Shown in pieces: positions 1-12,090 of a stretch of 64,000 nucleotides of DNA; within the stretch, counting starts at the first letter, position 1, and every line of letters starts with the position of its first letter. The notes beneath the pieces are model-generated. The model was not told the origin of the DNA, searched no databases, and saw nothing but the letters and a program-made list of their open reading frames with translations. The translations under genes and the position numbers were made by a program. Origin of the DNA: Pyrocephalus nanus (lineage: Eukaryota > Chordata > Aves > Passeriformes > Tyrannidae); NCBI GenBank assembly GCA_038380795.1, contig CM076266.1:11306001-11370000 (forward strand), given 5' to 3'.

Positions 1-932
1 CTCAAAGTATATTCACAATTAGCTGAAGTGGGAATCTCAAGTTTGGTCTAACGTGGTTCTAGTTATTTTACTAGAAAGTGATGTACCAGAAAGTACATCT
101 TAGATTTCATATTTTCTGTATAACAGAGGAACATTTATTTTCCTATGAACTTGAAAATGTCAGTCAGGTGTCGTTTTATATTCAGGTAGATTGTTTACAT
201 TCTTCTGAAGAAAATCACTGAAACCAGTTATAGGAAAAATGTTGATACTACATCCTAATATCTTTGTTCACTGTCAATATTTTAAGTTATTCATATACTC
301 TCAACTGATCTGAGGTGGGAGACTAGGGGTCAGTGAAACAGAATACTTCATAAAAGCAGCTGACATGAGAATGGCTCCTGCAAAGAAACCATGGTGAAAT
401 ATATATTAAAAAAAATATGAAAAATGGTGCTGGAATTAGATGAGCAAAATATATTAACAGTTGGAAGTATTGGAATTCCTTTTGTTGTGACATACACTCA
501 TTTTTTTCCCAGAAGATTAATATATTTGAGACCTGTACTTTTTCAAGATTTGGATTTATTTAAGAAATGTTGAATAATTGCTGTCATATTTCTTTTATTT
601 ACTCAGCTAGATAGCCTGCCTTCCTTGATCCAAGCATTTCTGGGACAAGGCTTCAAGGACAACATCTAGCATGTTTTTTCAGATGCTCTGCTTTAGTAGG
701 TAGCTTCAAAGTTCATCTTCTTTTAGCTCAGACTCAATGTGGAATAACAGAAATATGCCAATATGTACAGAAAAAATATTTTTGAGAGGTTTTTTTTTTA
801 AATTTAAATCTTTGTCAACTCCTAAATACACAAATTGATTTTCTCTTGCAGAAACAAAAAGATATTCATTGATCTAAAATATGATGGCAAAAATCAGAGA
901 ATTGCTGTAACCTGAGAGAACGTGTTTGACCA

Positions 933-948
933 TTTTTTTTTTTTTTTT
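933..948. repeat. T16 homopolymer
   Basis: An uninterrupted run of 16 T residues. No retrocopy sequence is visible on either side, so it is called only as a simple repeat. Confidence 0.9.
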
Positions 949-3378
949 GAGGAAAAGTCATTCAAAAGCAATTTTTGGAGATTTATTTTAAGCAATTTAT
1001 AATTCATTCGAACTGTTGTTGTTGGTATAATTTGAAAACATTCATCATATGTTTAGTCAAGTCACATACGGAAAAGAAAATTGGTATGCACAAATGTCTG
1101 GCAAAAATCTGACAAAACTCTGCTCCTGTTATTTTATTTTCCCATCACTCTTCCTGTCTTTGATTAACATTGTGCAATTATGACTCCTCAGTGTTTCCTC
1201 ATATCCGAATATTAGTTGATTAATCTTGATGATAATGGATTGAGAACTGGTTTTAAAAACTAAGTATATGAAGTATTTTATTCAAGAGGTTATGACTAAT
1301 CTCTTTAAAAATCCTTGACTTATTTGGTAATTATACTATTTTTAGAAGGTGAGTATTTATCAGCTGTTGCTACAAAGAAATGTGGAGTAGATGAGTGAGA
1401 TATTTTTTCTTCCTCTAGAATGTACTGAATATTTTAATTTTGAGGGTGGTAGGTTTTGTTCTGAAATACGTCTTCCTTGTGTAGGACAAGAAGCAAAACT
1501 ATTTAGTTGGACAGAGTTCATGCTGCACCAGAGATCTGTGCCTAACAGGAGAGAGATTCACCGCCACTTCCCTGATGCAGAGGAATTTTCTGGAAGGAAT
1601 TGTCATTACAGCTGCTGCATATATTTTTTTTGGTATCCCTGTGAATCTGTCACTACCAAAGGGTAAAGGATTTCTGCTGCTCCTTCTGGATTTGTGTGAG
1701 CAGGAAGAGTATGAAACTGAGCATTTTCACCTGAATTATGGCTCCTTAGTAAGAGGGGAGAAAAGCACCTTTGAGTGCCTGAGAAATCTGATCCATACAA
1801 CAGATATATTTCTGTATTAAACCACTTTTGTAGGTTGAGATCATTCAGTCCCTTTTCCTTTTCTTTTTAGAAATTAGAGTTTCTCAGATAGGAAGTTTGC
1901 AAGGCCTGATTCAAAGCTCATGATTATCAGCAGGAAATCCTCCCTGTTCCATTGGTAGTGCAATTTGTGACACATTAAAATGCATATCTTTCAACAACTT
2001 CATCAATTGTCATTATTTTAAAGTTTGTATGTTTCTAATGCATAGAAATAAGACTGGAATAAATACGCAGTCATCTTACTTATGGCTTAAAATGATAGGC
2101 ATATGTGTAGTTTTATTTGTGGCATTGTGACCTGGTCTTTTCCCTATATACGACAAAAATCTACTGCCTATCTGCTTGAAATATACTGAAGATTTCTAAA
2201 CATCAGCCAAGATGCAAAGGTAAGGTCAAAACACTCTTGGATGTAAAAATCCATGTTGATTTAATTATAATAATAGTTTGTCCTAATACCAACTTCATTG
2301 ACAAAAAAAATGTGGGTCATTATCCAGTACAGTAAAGTACATAGAGACACTCCCATTCCCCAAAACCCAGAAGCTCTTTGATTTAGATCTTTGTTTTAGA
2401 TCATTATACGACTGACAAGTTCTCTGAATAAAGAAAGGCAAACTCATCCCTGGTGTTGCCTAAAAAAATTATTCTTTTTAATGGTGCATGTAGGTTACTG
2501 CTCAGTTTAGGCACCTTCATAAGTCAATGTGCCTTTCCACTCAGTTCATGGAAAGTACATGTTTCTTCAATGTCACCAAAGTATTTAAATCCGTTTTTAA
2601 AGGTACTAAGCATTTAGATGCTTTTGAAAGTTCAACTAGGTAAATATCTTTTTTATCATCCCCCAAAGTCTTTTGAAAGCAGGGAATAGATTTATTGATT
2701 AATACAGATGAAAAATACAGCCGGGGTAAAATCCAACTTATCACATCAGGTGTTCTTTAATTTATTTTAGGTCCTTGATCCTTAAGAAAGCTGCTTCTCT
2801 CTGCAATCACCCAGTGATCAGTTCCAGATCTTCAAAGCTCACAGTTTAGTCTATGCACCTAATTTGAGAGAAAGAAACTTCATCATAAACTAGTATCAGT
2901 TTAAGTGTGTAAAAGCTCCAGGAAAACTTCTAAAATAAAGTTCATTAAATTCATAAAATGCTGTCAAACAAGAAACTTCCTTCTGATGGCATGATTAATT
3001 TATTGGTTATGATAGATCTTCAGACAAAAGAAAAATATCTTTTGATATTTTGACAACTTCAACAGCAATGGGAGAACCTGATTTGAACCAGGGACTTGCA
3101 GCTAATACTGAAACAACGATACAAACAGAAATGCAGCAGCAATAATAACTTCGATAATCTTCTGACACATTTAAGAGGAAGACAAAGTAACATATTATAC
3201 ATTAAAGAGTCTGTAAGCCAGTGATATTTATGATGTTCAGTATTCAAAAGCAACCTAAAACCAGGTGGCACACTGGATGTGTAGCTCTATGGATGTTTCT
3301 ATATTTACAGTGAAACATACGTTGTGGGAACACAGTTATGCCACATATTTTTTGGTTGAACTAAGAAAGTTGTGGGGC

Positions 3379-3408
3379 GTTTTGTTTTTTTGTTTGTTTG
3401 TTTGTTTG
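3379..3408. repeat. (GTTT)n microsatellite
   Basis: A short T-rich run followed by about five GTTT units. It is the first of several GTTT/CAAA blocks in the window. Confidence 0.9.
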
Positions 3409-4212
3409 AATTGTGCTACTTCATGGCAAAAGAAGTACTACATCATTTAGTTATTCTCATTTCTGTATAAGGGTAGAAGGACAATTTAGAGTTACAATAA
3501 TACCCTCCCATGCAGCATCACGTGGGTATTATATGCATTTCTAGAAAGCAAATAGTTCTTATTTTTTTTCATAAATGAGGAGCTTTGGTTTGAGAGAGGT
3601 AAATCAGGGCACAGATATTTTAAAAATCACAGAATAATAATAATAGACTGTAATAATTGTTAATAATTAAGTGAATCATCTATTCAGTAGCAAGGAGTAA
3701 ATCATGCAGCTCAGTAATTTCAGGGTTAAACTGTTCATTTCACACATATTATGAAATATCTGCAATAAATTCAAGTAATTATGCCATTAAGCAGTTCCTC
3801 ATCTATTGAATTAATTAAACTTTGTGTTCATTTCGTAACCTCTTTAGACACCCTCAGCTACTGCAGATTTAATCCTTTTTTGAACCTTTCTATATTTAGT
3901 TTTCTGAAGATTGACTAAGAGCAATCACTCAACGCTGTAAGAATGAGATTGTTCTCTTACTTCATTATGCTATTCTTTCCCCCCACATGCCACCTCTTTT
4001 TTTTGTTACTCTGGGTTGTGAAATCAGGGCACCTGTGTCAAAATCTCCTGAAGGTCTATAAATGGGAAATGCTATTCCATATGTATAGGAGGTTTGGCCA
4101 CACTGCAATGCGTTGCAATTAATTTGTTTCTTTTTCTCATTTTCATTTAAGGGCTTTGTCATTTTCTTGCTTAACATTTTCTGAGATTAATCTCAGTAGC
4201 ACAGTTAATTGG

Positions 4213-4237
4213 AATAAAAAAAAATAAAAATAAAAAG
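4213..4237. repeat. A-rich (AAAAAT)-like low complexity
   Basis: Runs of five to nine A residues separated by single T residues. A simple A-rich tract with no attached element that I recognise. Confidence 0.85.
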
Positions 4238-4395
4238 GAGAGCTCCTGAAAACTACAAAGGGTATATTCTCCCAATATTTTGCTTGCTGTACTGTCCAGT
4301 ATCTAAAGAAATCCAGTATTTATACTGGATGGAATCAACTAATTTTAATGCATGACTTTCAGCATCCAGATTTCCAGTTATCATCATCAGTAAAA

Positions 4396-4452
4396 GTAGT
4401 AAATATATCATTGTAGTAGTAGTAGTAGTAAATATATCATTAAAAAAAAAAA
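4396..4452. repeat. (GTA)n microsatellite inside a 17-bp direct repeat, then poly-A
   Basis: The 17-mer GTAGTAAATATATCATT occurs at 4396-4412 and again at 4425-4441, with extra AGT/GTA units between the copies. An A-run starts right after the second copy and passes into a short GA repeat. The arrangement suggests slippage or unequal duplication at a trinucleotide array. Confidence 0.85.
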
Positions 4453-5645
4453 AGAGAGAGAGGGATTATTATACATTATCTGAAGGCAAACAAAGAAAAC
4501 AGCAAATAACTCACATCTTTCATTCTGCTGCCTTGACTTGTTATGATGTCAGTCATTCCCATTATTTGTTGCTACTTACCTTGGGTAAAGGGGATTAGGA
4601 CAGGAAAACTGCAAAATCTATGCCTTTTTCCAATAGAGGTTGGAATTTTTTCTGTACCTTTTGCAACAGGGTGTAACTGCTTCTTGTCTCCAGTTCATGC
4701 ACTTGTTATGTTGGAAGCAGGGCAAGGACTTCAGCACAACTTCTTATCTTGCATAATTAATTTCATTTGGGAGGAAAGATCATAGCTATAAAAAAGCAAA
4801 AGTTACAGTACTGAAAATGAATAAGAGAGAAAGTGAATCTAATACTGTTTCTTCATGCAAATAATAGATAAACTACATTTTTCCTAACAAAGAAATTAAA
4901 ACTTAGTTGGACAAAATCCTTTCTGTGTCCTCAAATCTATCTTTATTCAGTAATGTGCTAAAATAATGCATAATAATAGACATGAAATAAAATTCAATTA
5001 AACACAAAATTGAGAAATAGACTGTATAATAATTTCTTTGGCAAAATATCTGATCTTCATAGATCATCTTGGTTTTCCTTTTCTAAATATCCTCCTCCCC
5101 CAGACCCTTGCCCCAGCATGGAGGAAACTTCCTTATGTTGAGGAAAATTCTTTCCTGCAAAATTTTAAATCCAGTGCTTATCATGTTTTGTCTAGTTTGC
5201 TTGGAAACTATTTACGTGATAAGTTTCTGCAGGGTTTAGATAAATTCATAGCATACTCTCTGTTAGTCTGTTAATTCCAGTTTTGGTCATTTTTACTACT
5301 AAATATGTTGTAATTCTTGGAAAGAGCAAAGTGGCCAACAAACACTGTCCAGCAAGAAGGAAATTGTGATATTTCCGAAGTCTGAAGTTGGACAAGCACA
5401 AATCCAGTGCCATTCTTATCTGGCTAGGATTTGGAGTGTTTATTGTGGCTTCATTCCAAGCATTATATCAAAAGTGTAACTTATGATAGCCCCAAAAAGA
5501 CAGGGTCACAAAATTCTGATTAAACTGTGATGTTTTCACATTGGGAAAGGTTTGTACCTGCTTCTGGAAGCAGCCATCAAGTTGTATATTAAAGAAGAGT
5601 GAGACATAGTGTACGACTGGATTTTTCCCAGAAATGTGCTGCTTT

Positions 5646-5687
5646 GCACAATAATGAGAAGTCACTGCACAATAATGTGAAGTCACT
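5646..5687. repeat. 21-bp tandem duplication
   Basis: Two head-to-tail 21-bp units, 5646-5666 and 5667-5687, differ at one position (GAGAAG against GTGAAG in the middle of the unit). Each starts GCACAATAATG and ends AAGTCACT. The unit contains AATAAT and GTCACT words but I assign no function. Confidence 0.9.
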
Positions 5688-8600
5688 AAACTTTATTTTG
5701 CATGTAGCATGTTTATAAAAGAAAAGTCTGTAATGAGCTTTTTTTGTGGATAACTGTGCCTAAGTAACTTGGCTAAAGCAGGTTTTTGACAGATCACTGT
5801 TTTCAGCTAAGGATTTCTGTATCTAGATGACAGAACAGAGTCTTCAAATCACCAAGTTGCAACAGCACTTTAATCAGAAAGATCCTTCAGGAGACGAGTA
5901 TCCAGGCAACCCCGCGGAAAAGTAGCAGCAAAGGAAATTGTTCTGCACTGTAGTCAGCTAGAGGAGACCTTTGGAAAGTTGGAATTAACGCAGATTAAAA
6001 GTCCAACTGTGGCTTTCCAGCTCTGTATGGATGCAGTAGGGCTGTGTGCAGTAGTCAAGGAACTGCTTTCTGCACGAGGCTCATGGACCTCTGCTGGGAG
6101 GAGCAAAGTCCTCTGTCTGCTCATGCCAGTCTTTCAGAACACATAAAATGCACTTCCCCTTTGTGTTACTCAGCTCTTCCAAGCCCAGACTTCATTGCTC
6201 TCTTCTCTTTATCCAGGGTCAACACTAGAGCTGAGACCTGTGATATATCACCAAGGTCTGTATTTTCAAGCAAAAATTAAGTAATTCCCTCACAGTTTAA
6301 TGGGAATTACAAAATTCACAGCTAGGTATGCCTTTAGTAATGTCTTTTCATGATACCACAGTGGAAAGTATTTCACACATATACCCACCAAGCGTTTAGA
6401 AATGTCTAATCCACATATATCATAGCTTTTTCTATTGTTTACTCCAAGGAAAAGAAAAAATTGCCCTGTGCTTATGGCTACTGTTACGTTTCCAACAGTG
6501 ACAACAGAGGAACTATTTCATATTTACTTGAACAATATTTAGGGAAAGACTTAGTCCACAATGCCTGAGTAATTGTCCAGAATCTGTACTGATGGATTAA
6601 GCCCTGAAAGTTGCATATAACCCACTACATCACAGGAAACCGTCTCACAGTTAGATGGCATTCTTTAAAGCTTTGTTGAGAAGTAGGATACTGTAAAAAT
6701 ATTTGCTGCTGCTCTAAGTCCTTTGTCAGTAGTTCTATAAGATAAAATTCTTTCCTCTTGAGGTCGACGTTCTGTTCTAGTGAATTGTCTTATGAAATTG
6801 TCAGTAATGCAAGATACAAGAACTGATATAACAAATGGAATTAAGCTTGTTTTAAAAATCACTAATGATTTTTAATTTGTTCTGTGGTTCACAAAGCAAA
6901 TATTGATTTGACATAATACAAGCTATAGGTCTATAACATCTTGTAAGGGGTAAAAGTAGAAAAATGCAATGCAGCTAGCTCATTTCCTTTTCTCAGTGGC
7001 ATTTGCAACTTTTTGAGAAACAAGATACTGAGATTGTCTCTCCAGCTGACAAGAAATTGTTTCAGTGGCAGACACTTCCAGATGATCAGTTTATCTCTGA
7101 CCTCAGGTGGGGACCATCCATGTCAATTTGTACCTAAGCTTGGAATAATTGTAGTGTCTATGTTAATCACCCCAGGAGGTCTCAACCAGCTCTTTTGTTG
7201 GCTCTCGAAATATGCAAAGAGGAGCAGAAGCAGCTGAAGAGCAGTCAAATATACTGAGAATGTGCTTGGAAAGCAGGATTGAATCTGCAGTATGAGAGGA
7301 TTGCTTAGACAAATTTGGGAATGCAAAATATTAAGGAATCATGGCAGAGAGCCTCCTGTGCTGAAAAGAGTGAAGCTGATGGATGTAGTTAGCAATGCCT
7401 TTAGTGAGGAGAGTCAAGGAAGCTCATGGGTGGATGAACATTGTGGAAGAGGTAGGAAGCACAGTGGAGTAAAGGTTGTGATGGAGGGGGCAAAACACCC
7501 TCTCTGTCAGTCATGCTCTGAGGGACACACATGGAGTGGTTGGCATTTGAAAGCTGCACATTGTCCTCCTGGCCCTTTCTGGATTTTCCATGCTTCAACT
7601 TTCAGTTTATCAAATTTAGATGAGCCAGTGGGTTCATGTGGTTCAATCACACACCCAAGTCAGCCAGATTTATTGAGTTAGTGCCTTCTACTTCCAGCTG
7701 AAATAAGCAACACATCCACAATGTGCTGTTGAGATTTTGGAGAATAATTCTACCCTCTATGGGAAGAAGGGAGCTCTTTGTTATGAGATTTCATCATCAA
7801 AGTTGTCTCAACATGAGAGAGATCTTGTTTCACTGTTGTATTATTTTAAACCCTAAAGGGATCCTAATGACAATCTGTGGTCTAAGATGTTAAGAATATG
7901 GAAACTCCATTCCTTAAGGTTGTGCTGGTGGCAAATTTTACTGTCATGTAGAACACATCTGGGCTTTTGCTTTTCTATCTAATGGAAAGACAATTTTTAG
8001 ACTGATATGGTTGTGTCTTTGATTCTTTCAGACAAGCACATCTACTGCATAACTCGTTTCCTACAACTAGAATACTTCCTTGTGATCTACCTTTTATCAC
8101 AATAAAATGCACGAGAACTCCGATAGCTGGATGTGAGATGCATTAGCAGCTACTATTCTGAATCTCAGTAAAAGAAGAGGTTAGCAAAATGTTTAAATAC
8201 AGGGAGTATTTCCTTAAGATGATAAAAAAGATGATAGCAGATGAAAGAAACAAATTATGAGACTAACACTCTACAATCTAATCATATAAATATCCTGATA
8301 TAACTAGCAATGCAGTTCTCATCTATATCTTCATAAAAAAATCAGCAACACCAACATTAATGAGAAGATAAAGTCTTTCTTAAAAAAAATTGGGATGATA
8401 TTCTTCTATGCAATAAGAAATAAAGGGCCATCAAGTTTCTTTATGCATTTGCCAGTATTACAACATGCATATGTTCAGATAGTCTTGCAAATTTATTTTT
8501 GCAAATTTGTTAGCATTAGAAAGATTTCTAAAAATCATTGGTCTTCCTTATCTTTCAGAATATATGAAATAACAAGTGTCTTATGTGCCTTTTAAAAAGT

Positions 8601-10740
8601 ACTCATTTATTATCTATAATAAATAATAGTGTATAATGGGTGAAGAATGTGTATGTCTGATGCTGCTGTTGGTCTCTTTCTGATTTCATCTCATACTTCA
8701 CTATACCTGGAGTTCCCTCTGCAAGGTATTTTTCAACAGTCCTATCAAACAATTTTTGCAACAATTGAGGCCTTAGCTCTTAATTTCTATGTACTATTTA
8801 GCAAGTTTTGTCCCCATGTGCTCTCCTTCCCCTATATATTCACCTGAGGGAAAAAAACCCCTATTTTCACTTTTTGCACTGAAGACCATTTCATTCTCAA
8901 TACAGTGATGTCACTCAGCTCAGGCTGGTTAGTGACAGATCTATGGCAAATCAGATCAGTCATCCATGAGGGTCTTCAGGAATGAAAGGTGCTTTCTTGC
9001 ACGAGAGGTGTCAGTGCCAAATCATTAAATTTTAAAATTAAATAATCAAAAAGCTGATTCTCTCCTTCTTACCTTATAGCAATTCAGCAGTTTTTAATGG
9101 CAGAAAAATACAATCTTATTTATTAGCTCCAGTAACCCAGGGACTCTCATTTTAGTCAACAAGCTGTGAATCACCCACTGGGCATCTGACATGTACTGCA
9201 GGACTTCAGGAATTTAAGACAAATTAGACTCAGTTATTAGAGGCTCATCTTAGAATCTGTGTTTGTTTATAGGCTGCTTAGCAGCTATAAGTAGAGACTT
9301 ACCAACTGAAAGCTATTTTCCATGTACATAAAATACAAATTTGTTAAAATAGACTAGTTAATGAAGTTCAGTCCTGGAATTATTCTATCTACTGTAAGGC
9401 AAAGCCTGCTTAATTGTGGTAATGAGATACTTGATGAGAGTCAGGGCACTTCTTAAGGCACGAATGTGTCAATACCATGAGTATGTCAGCTGGAATGCCA
9501 TGAGTTGAAGCATAAAGAGTATCTCAGGACATTTTCTTTTTTCTTTTGCTTTGCATTGCACAGAATTTGTTCCTTGCGACAATGTTTAGGACTGCAAAAG
9601 GCCTAGGCTATGCTAGGAATTTCGTTGATGAGCTGGAACATACTAACAAATGCATGTTTTTTCCATTTCACCATTTCATACTTAGGAAATGCAAAGAAGC
9701 AAAGGTTTTGAAAGTTTTACATATTTTTGAATTGTATTTTATTATTATAATAATAATATTTTAAAATAACAAATAAAGTTTAACCTGAATGTTATTTTGA
9801 CTTTATCAAACTTCTGTTGTTTGTGTGGTTTTTGGAGATCAATGGATTCAGAGAGACATCTTCCCAAGTTCTGTGAATTTCCTGAGCAGTTGATGAGTCC
9901 ATGGTGACTGTCAGGGTAGGGCAGTGTTTGAAACTTGCAGAATAGGTGCTGTTAGACCCAGCAATAATAGGTTTGTGACAACTGGAATTCCTAATAATTC
10001 ACAATATAAAGCTTTATGTTAAATTCATCTGCCACCTCCAAATGGCAAATTGCCTAACTACAGTGTTTCTTATGTAGAAGTAAGCAAAATAACACTGTAA
10101 ATTTTAGTTACACTTAAAATACAAAAAATTTTTAAGGAGAAAGATTTTCAAGATATAATTACTATTACATACATGAGGACTGTACCTATGAATCATCATA
10201 AAAGGTGGGTTTTTCCTGCTAATAAGAGTTAACAGGGAACACTTGCTGCTTCACATACCTTCAGAGGTAAGTGTCAAACAAAACATAATAGAAGAGATAC
10301 AGGCAGAAATTACACAAACTTTGAAATAGGATCACAACAGTGTAAGAAATACTGGAGGTTTCTGTATGACGTACCTGCTATGCCTTTTTCCTAACAGTAT
10401 TCTCTATGTCAGTAATAACAGAATTTCTGGTGTTTCGAGTTATGTGGCTGCATGAAGGTATAAGGAGCCTTATTGTAGTCACAGTCACATTTTAGACTGA
10501 TAACTGTGACTGGGTAAGAGTGCTAGAAGCCATGCAGAAACAGCAGATAACAGCAGAAACAGACATAAATGTCAAGCTTTGCATTTTCATTTCAGCACAT
10601 AAAGAACAGTAATCCTTCACTCAGTGTCCCAGAGACAAGATTTATTACATATATTGCAGGCCACCCAAAATGCTTTGGGGTTGCAGTATTCTGAGAAATA
10701 GCAAATGAAAGATCTCAAGTGTATGAGTAAAGTAGATGAG

Positions 10741-10960
10741 AGATTGGATTTAGGTTAGACATTGGGAAATAATTTCTAGCTGTAAGGACAGATGAGTGTT
10801 GGAATTCATTGTGCGAATAACTGTGCAAGGTCTCTCACTGGGGATATCTGTAAACAAGTTAGAGAAATGTCTGCCAGAAATTGTTTATGGGAAGCTGAGG
10901 ATCCTGTTAGGGGAAAGGTGGATGGCTTATATGATACTGCCAGGTTTATTCTGTGAATGA
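10741..10960 (+). mobile_element. Old CR1/L3-like LINE 3' remnant
   Basis: This stretch follows the order of the 3' part of an older CR1/L3-type non-LTR retrotransposon as I recall it. A GATTGGATTTAGGTTAGAC motif is followed by a GGAATTCATTGTG equivalent of the usual 'tggaatctccat' block. Then come TCACTGGGGATATCTGTAAA, a CTGCCAGAAATTGTTTA counterpart of 'ctgtcagggatggttta', and a CAGGTTTATTCTGTGAATGA terminus resembling the ATTCTATGA tail. Divergence is heavy, so the copy is old. It carries no coding capacity. The orientation is plus, with the 3' end on the right. Confidence 0.72.
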
Positions 10961-11863
10961 TTTTGGGATGTGACATGCAAAAAAATTGACAAAGGGAAAT
11001 AAATTTTTTCTTTGTGTTCTATTTATGGACACATTAAACAAGTGTTTTCCTAAGTCTGCATTCAAAATATTGTTGGTCACTCTGAATCATTGTGTAATCT
11101 TTCTTTATAGACACAATTAGAAAATGGCTATAGTGGTAGTACTAGGGCTTAAGCCTCATGGTGGCATATGTCACTCATTTTATGAAGCAAATATATTCCT
11201 CATCAATGGATCCCATGGCTCTGTTGTTAAATTTGCTGTCCACTGCTCATTTTATGGACAACTTTGAAGATTTTCACTTATTAAAAAACCCCACAAATCA
11301 AAATGTATCAAAATGGCGTAATTTTCTCAATTGTAAAATATTTCTTTCTCACCCTGAGCTTTCCAAGGCCTACAACTCATGATTTTCACTTCATGTTCCA
11401 ATAATCCCAAGAACTGTTGAATGGCCAAATGTCACCAGCCTATAAAATTATTTTGGTTCTGGCCTATAAATTTGTCAGTTCACTTCAAAGATTCATCATC
11501 TATATCAAATTTCTTCGAAAACTGGCCTTATAGTTGAATTTGCCATGAAAATGTAAAGTAGAAATTACACAAGGCCATTTTGCACATCTCTCTTGAGACA
11601 ATATGCTTCTATTACTTGAAAGCATCACAAAAAATTCCTAGGCCTGATTTGACTCTGTTCTTGAAGAGAATGATATAAATCATACAAAAAATTCCTCAGA
11701 AAAGCTTAACAGATTTTATGTCCATTCAAATGAGATGAAAATCATATGTTTCATCTGTGTCATAAATTAAAAAAAATAAAGTAAAAAAAGTGGTTATAAA
11801 TGCAACTATCATTGATAATGTACAACTGGTACGCAATAACCATTGAAAATATGTCCTTTTATT
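10961..11863. other. Unique non-coding DNA between two CR1 remnants
   Basis: About 900 bp of AT-rich sequence without a supportable gene. The reading frame at 11158-11382 looks like chance. I recognise no repeat in it. Confidence 0.7.
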
Positions 11864-12090
11864 ATCATAGAATAGTAGAATGATAGAATATCTTGAGTTT
11901 GAAAGGACTCATAAGGATCATCATGTCCAAGTCCCTACTCCTCTCAGGACTACCTAAAAATAAATCATATGATTATGACCATCATGCAGACATTCCTTGA
12001 ACTCTTGCAGGCTTGGTGTTACCACTTCCCTGGGAAGCCTGTTTCAGCTACTAACCACTCTCTCAGTGAAGAACCTTTTCCAAATAACCC
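11864..12090 (-). mobile_element. CR1 LINE 3' fragment, minus strand
   Basis: The left edge begins ATCATAGAATAGTAGAATGA, the reverse complement of the octamer-type CR1 3' end. It is followed by a TTGAAAGGACTCATAAGGATC block and a TTGAACTCTTGCAGGCTTGG block. TTCCCTGGGAAGCCTGTTTC and GTGAAGAACCTTTTCC follow further in. These are the typical reverse-orientation landmarks of avian CR1 3' regions. Similarity stops at about 12090, so the copy is 5'-truncated, as most CR1 copies are. It encodes nothing. The subfamily cannot be named by eye. Confidence 0.9.

Larger units (their letters stand above)
1..10740. other. AT-rich non-coding stretch, no gene seen
   Basis: I see no gene here. Reading frames are short and none resembles a known protein. 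The longest, about 129 codons at 7292-7681 on the plus strand, has no domain, signal peptide or repeat pattern I recognise, and its minus strand is also open over part of the same span. Visible contents are a T16 run (933-948), a GTTT microsatellite (3379-3408), A-rich and GTA repeats (4213-4452) and a 21-bp tandem duplication (5646-5687). I recognise no clear CR1 or LTR sequence in this stretch. A weak tRNA-like motif lies near 3045-3110 on the minus strand. Confidence 0.7.

Noticed and set aside
7292..7681. 129-codon frame on the plus strand
   Set aside because: No recognisable domain or motif, an overlapping open frame on the other strand, and no splice or promoter context. Chance is the simplest explanation.
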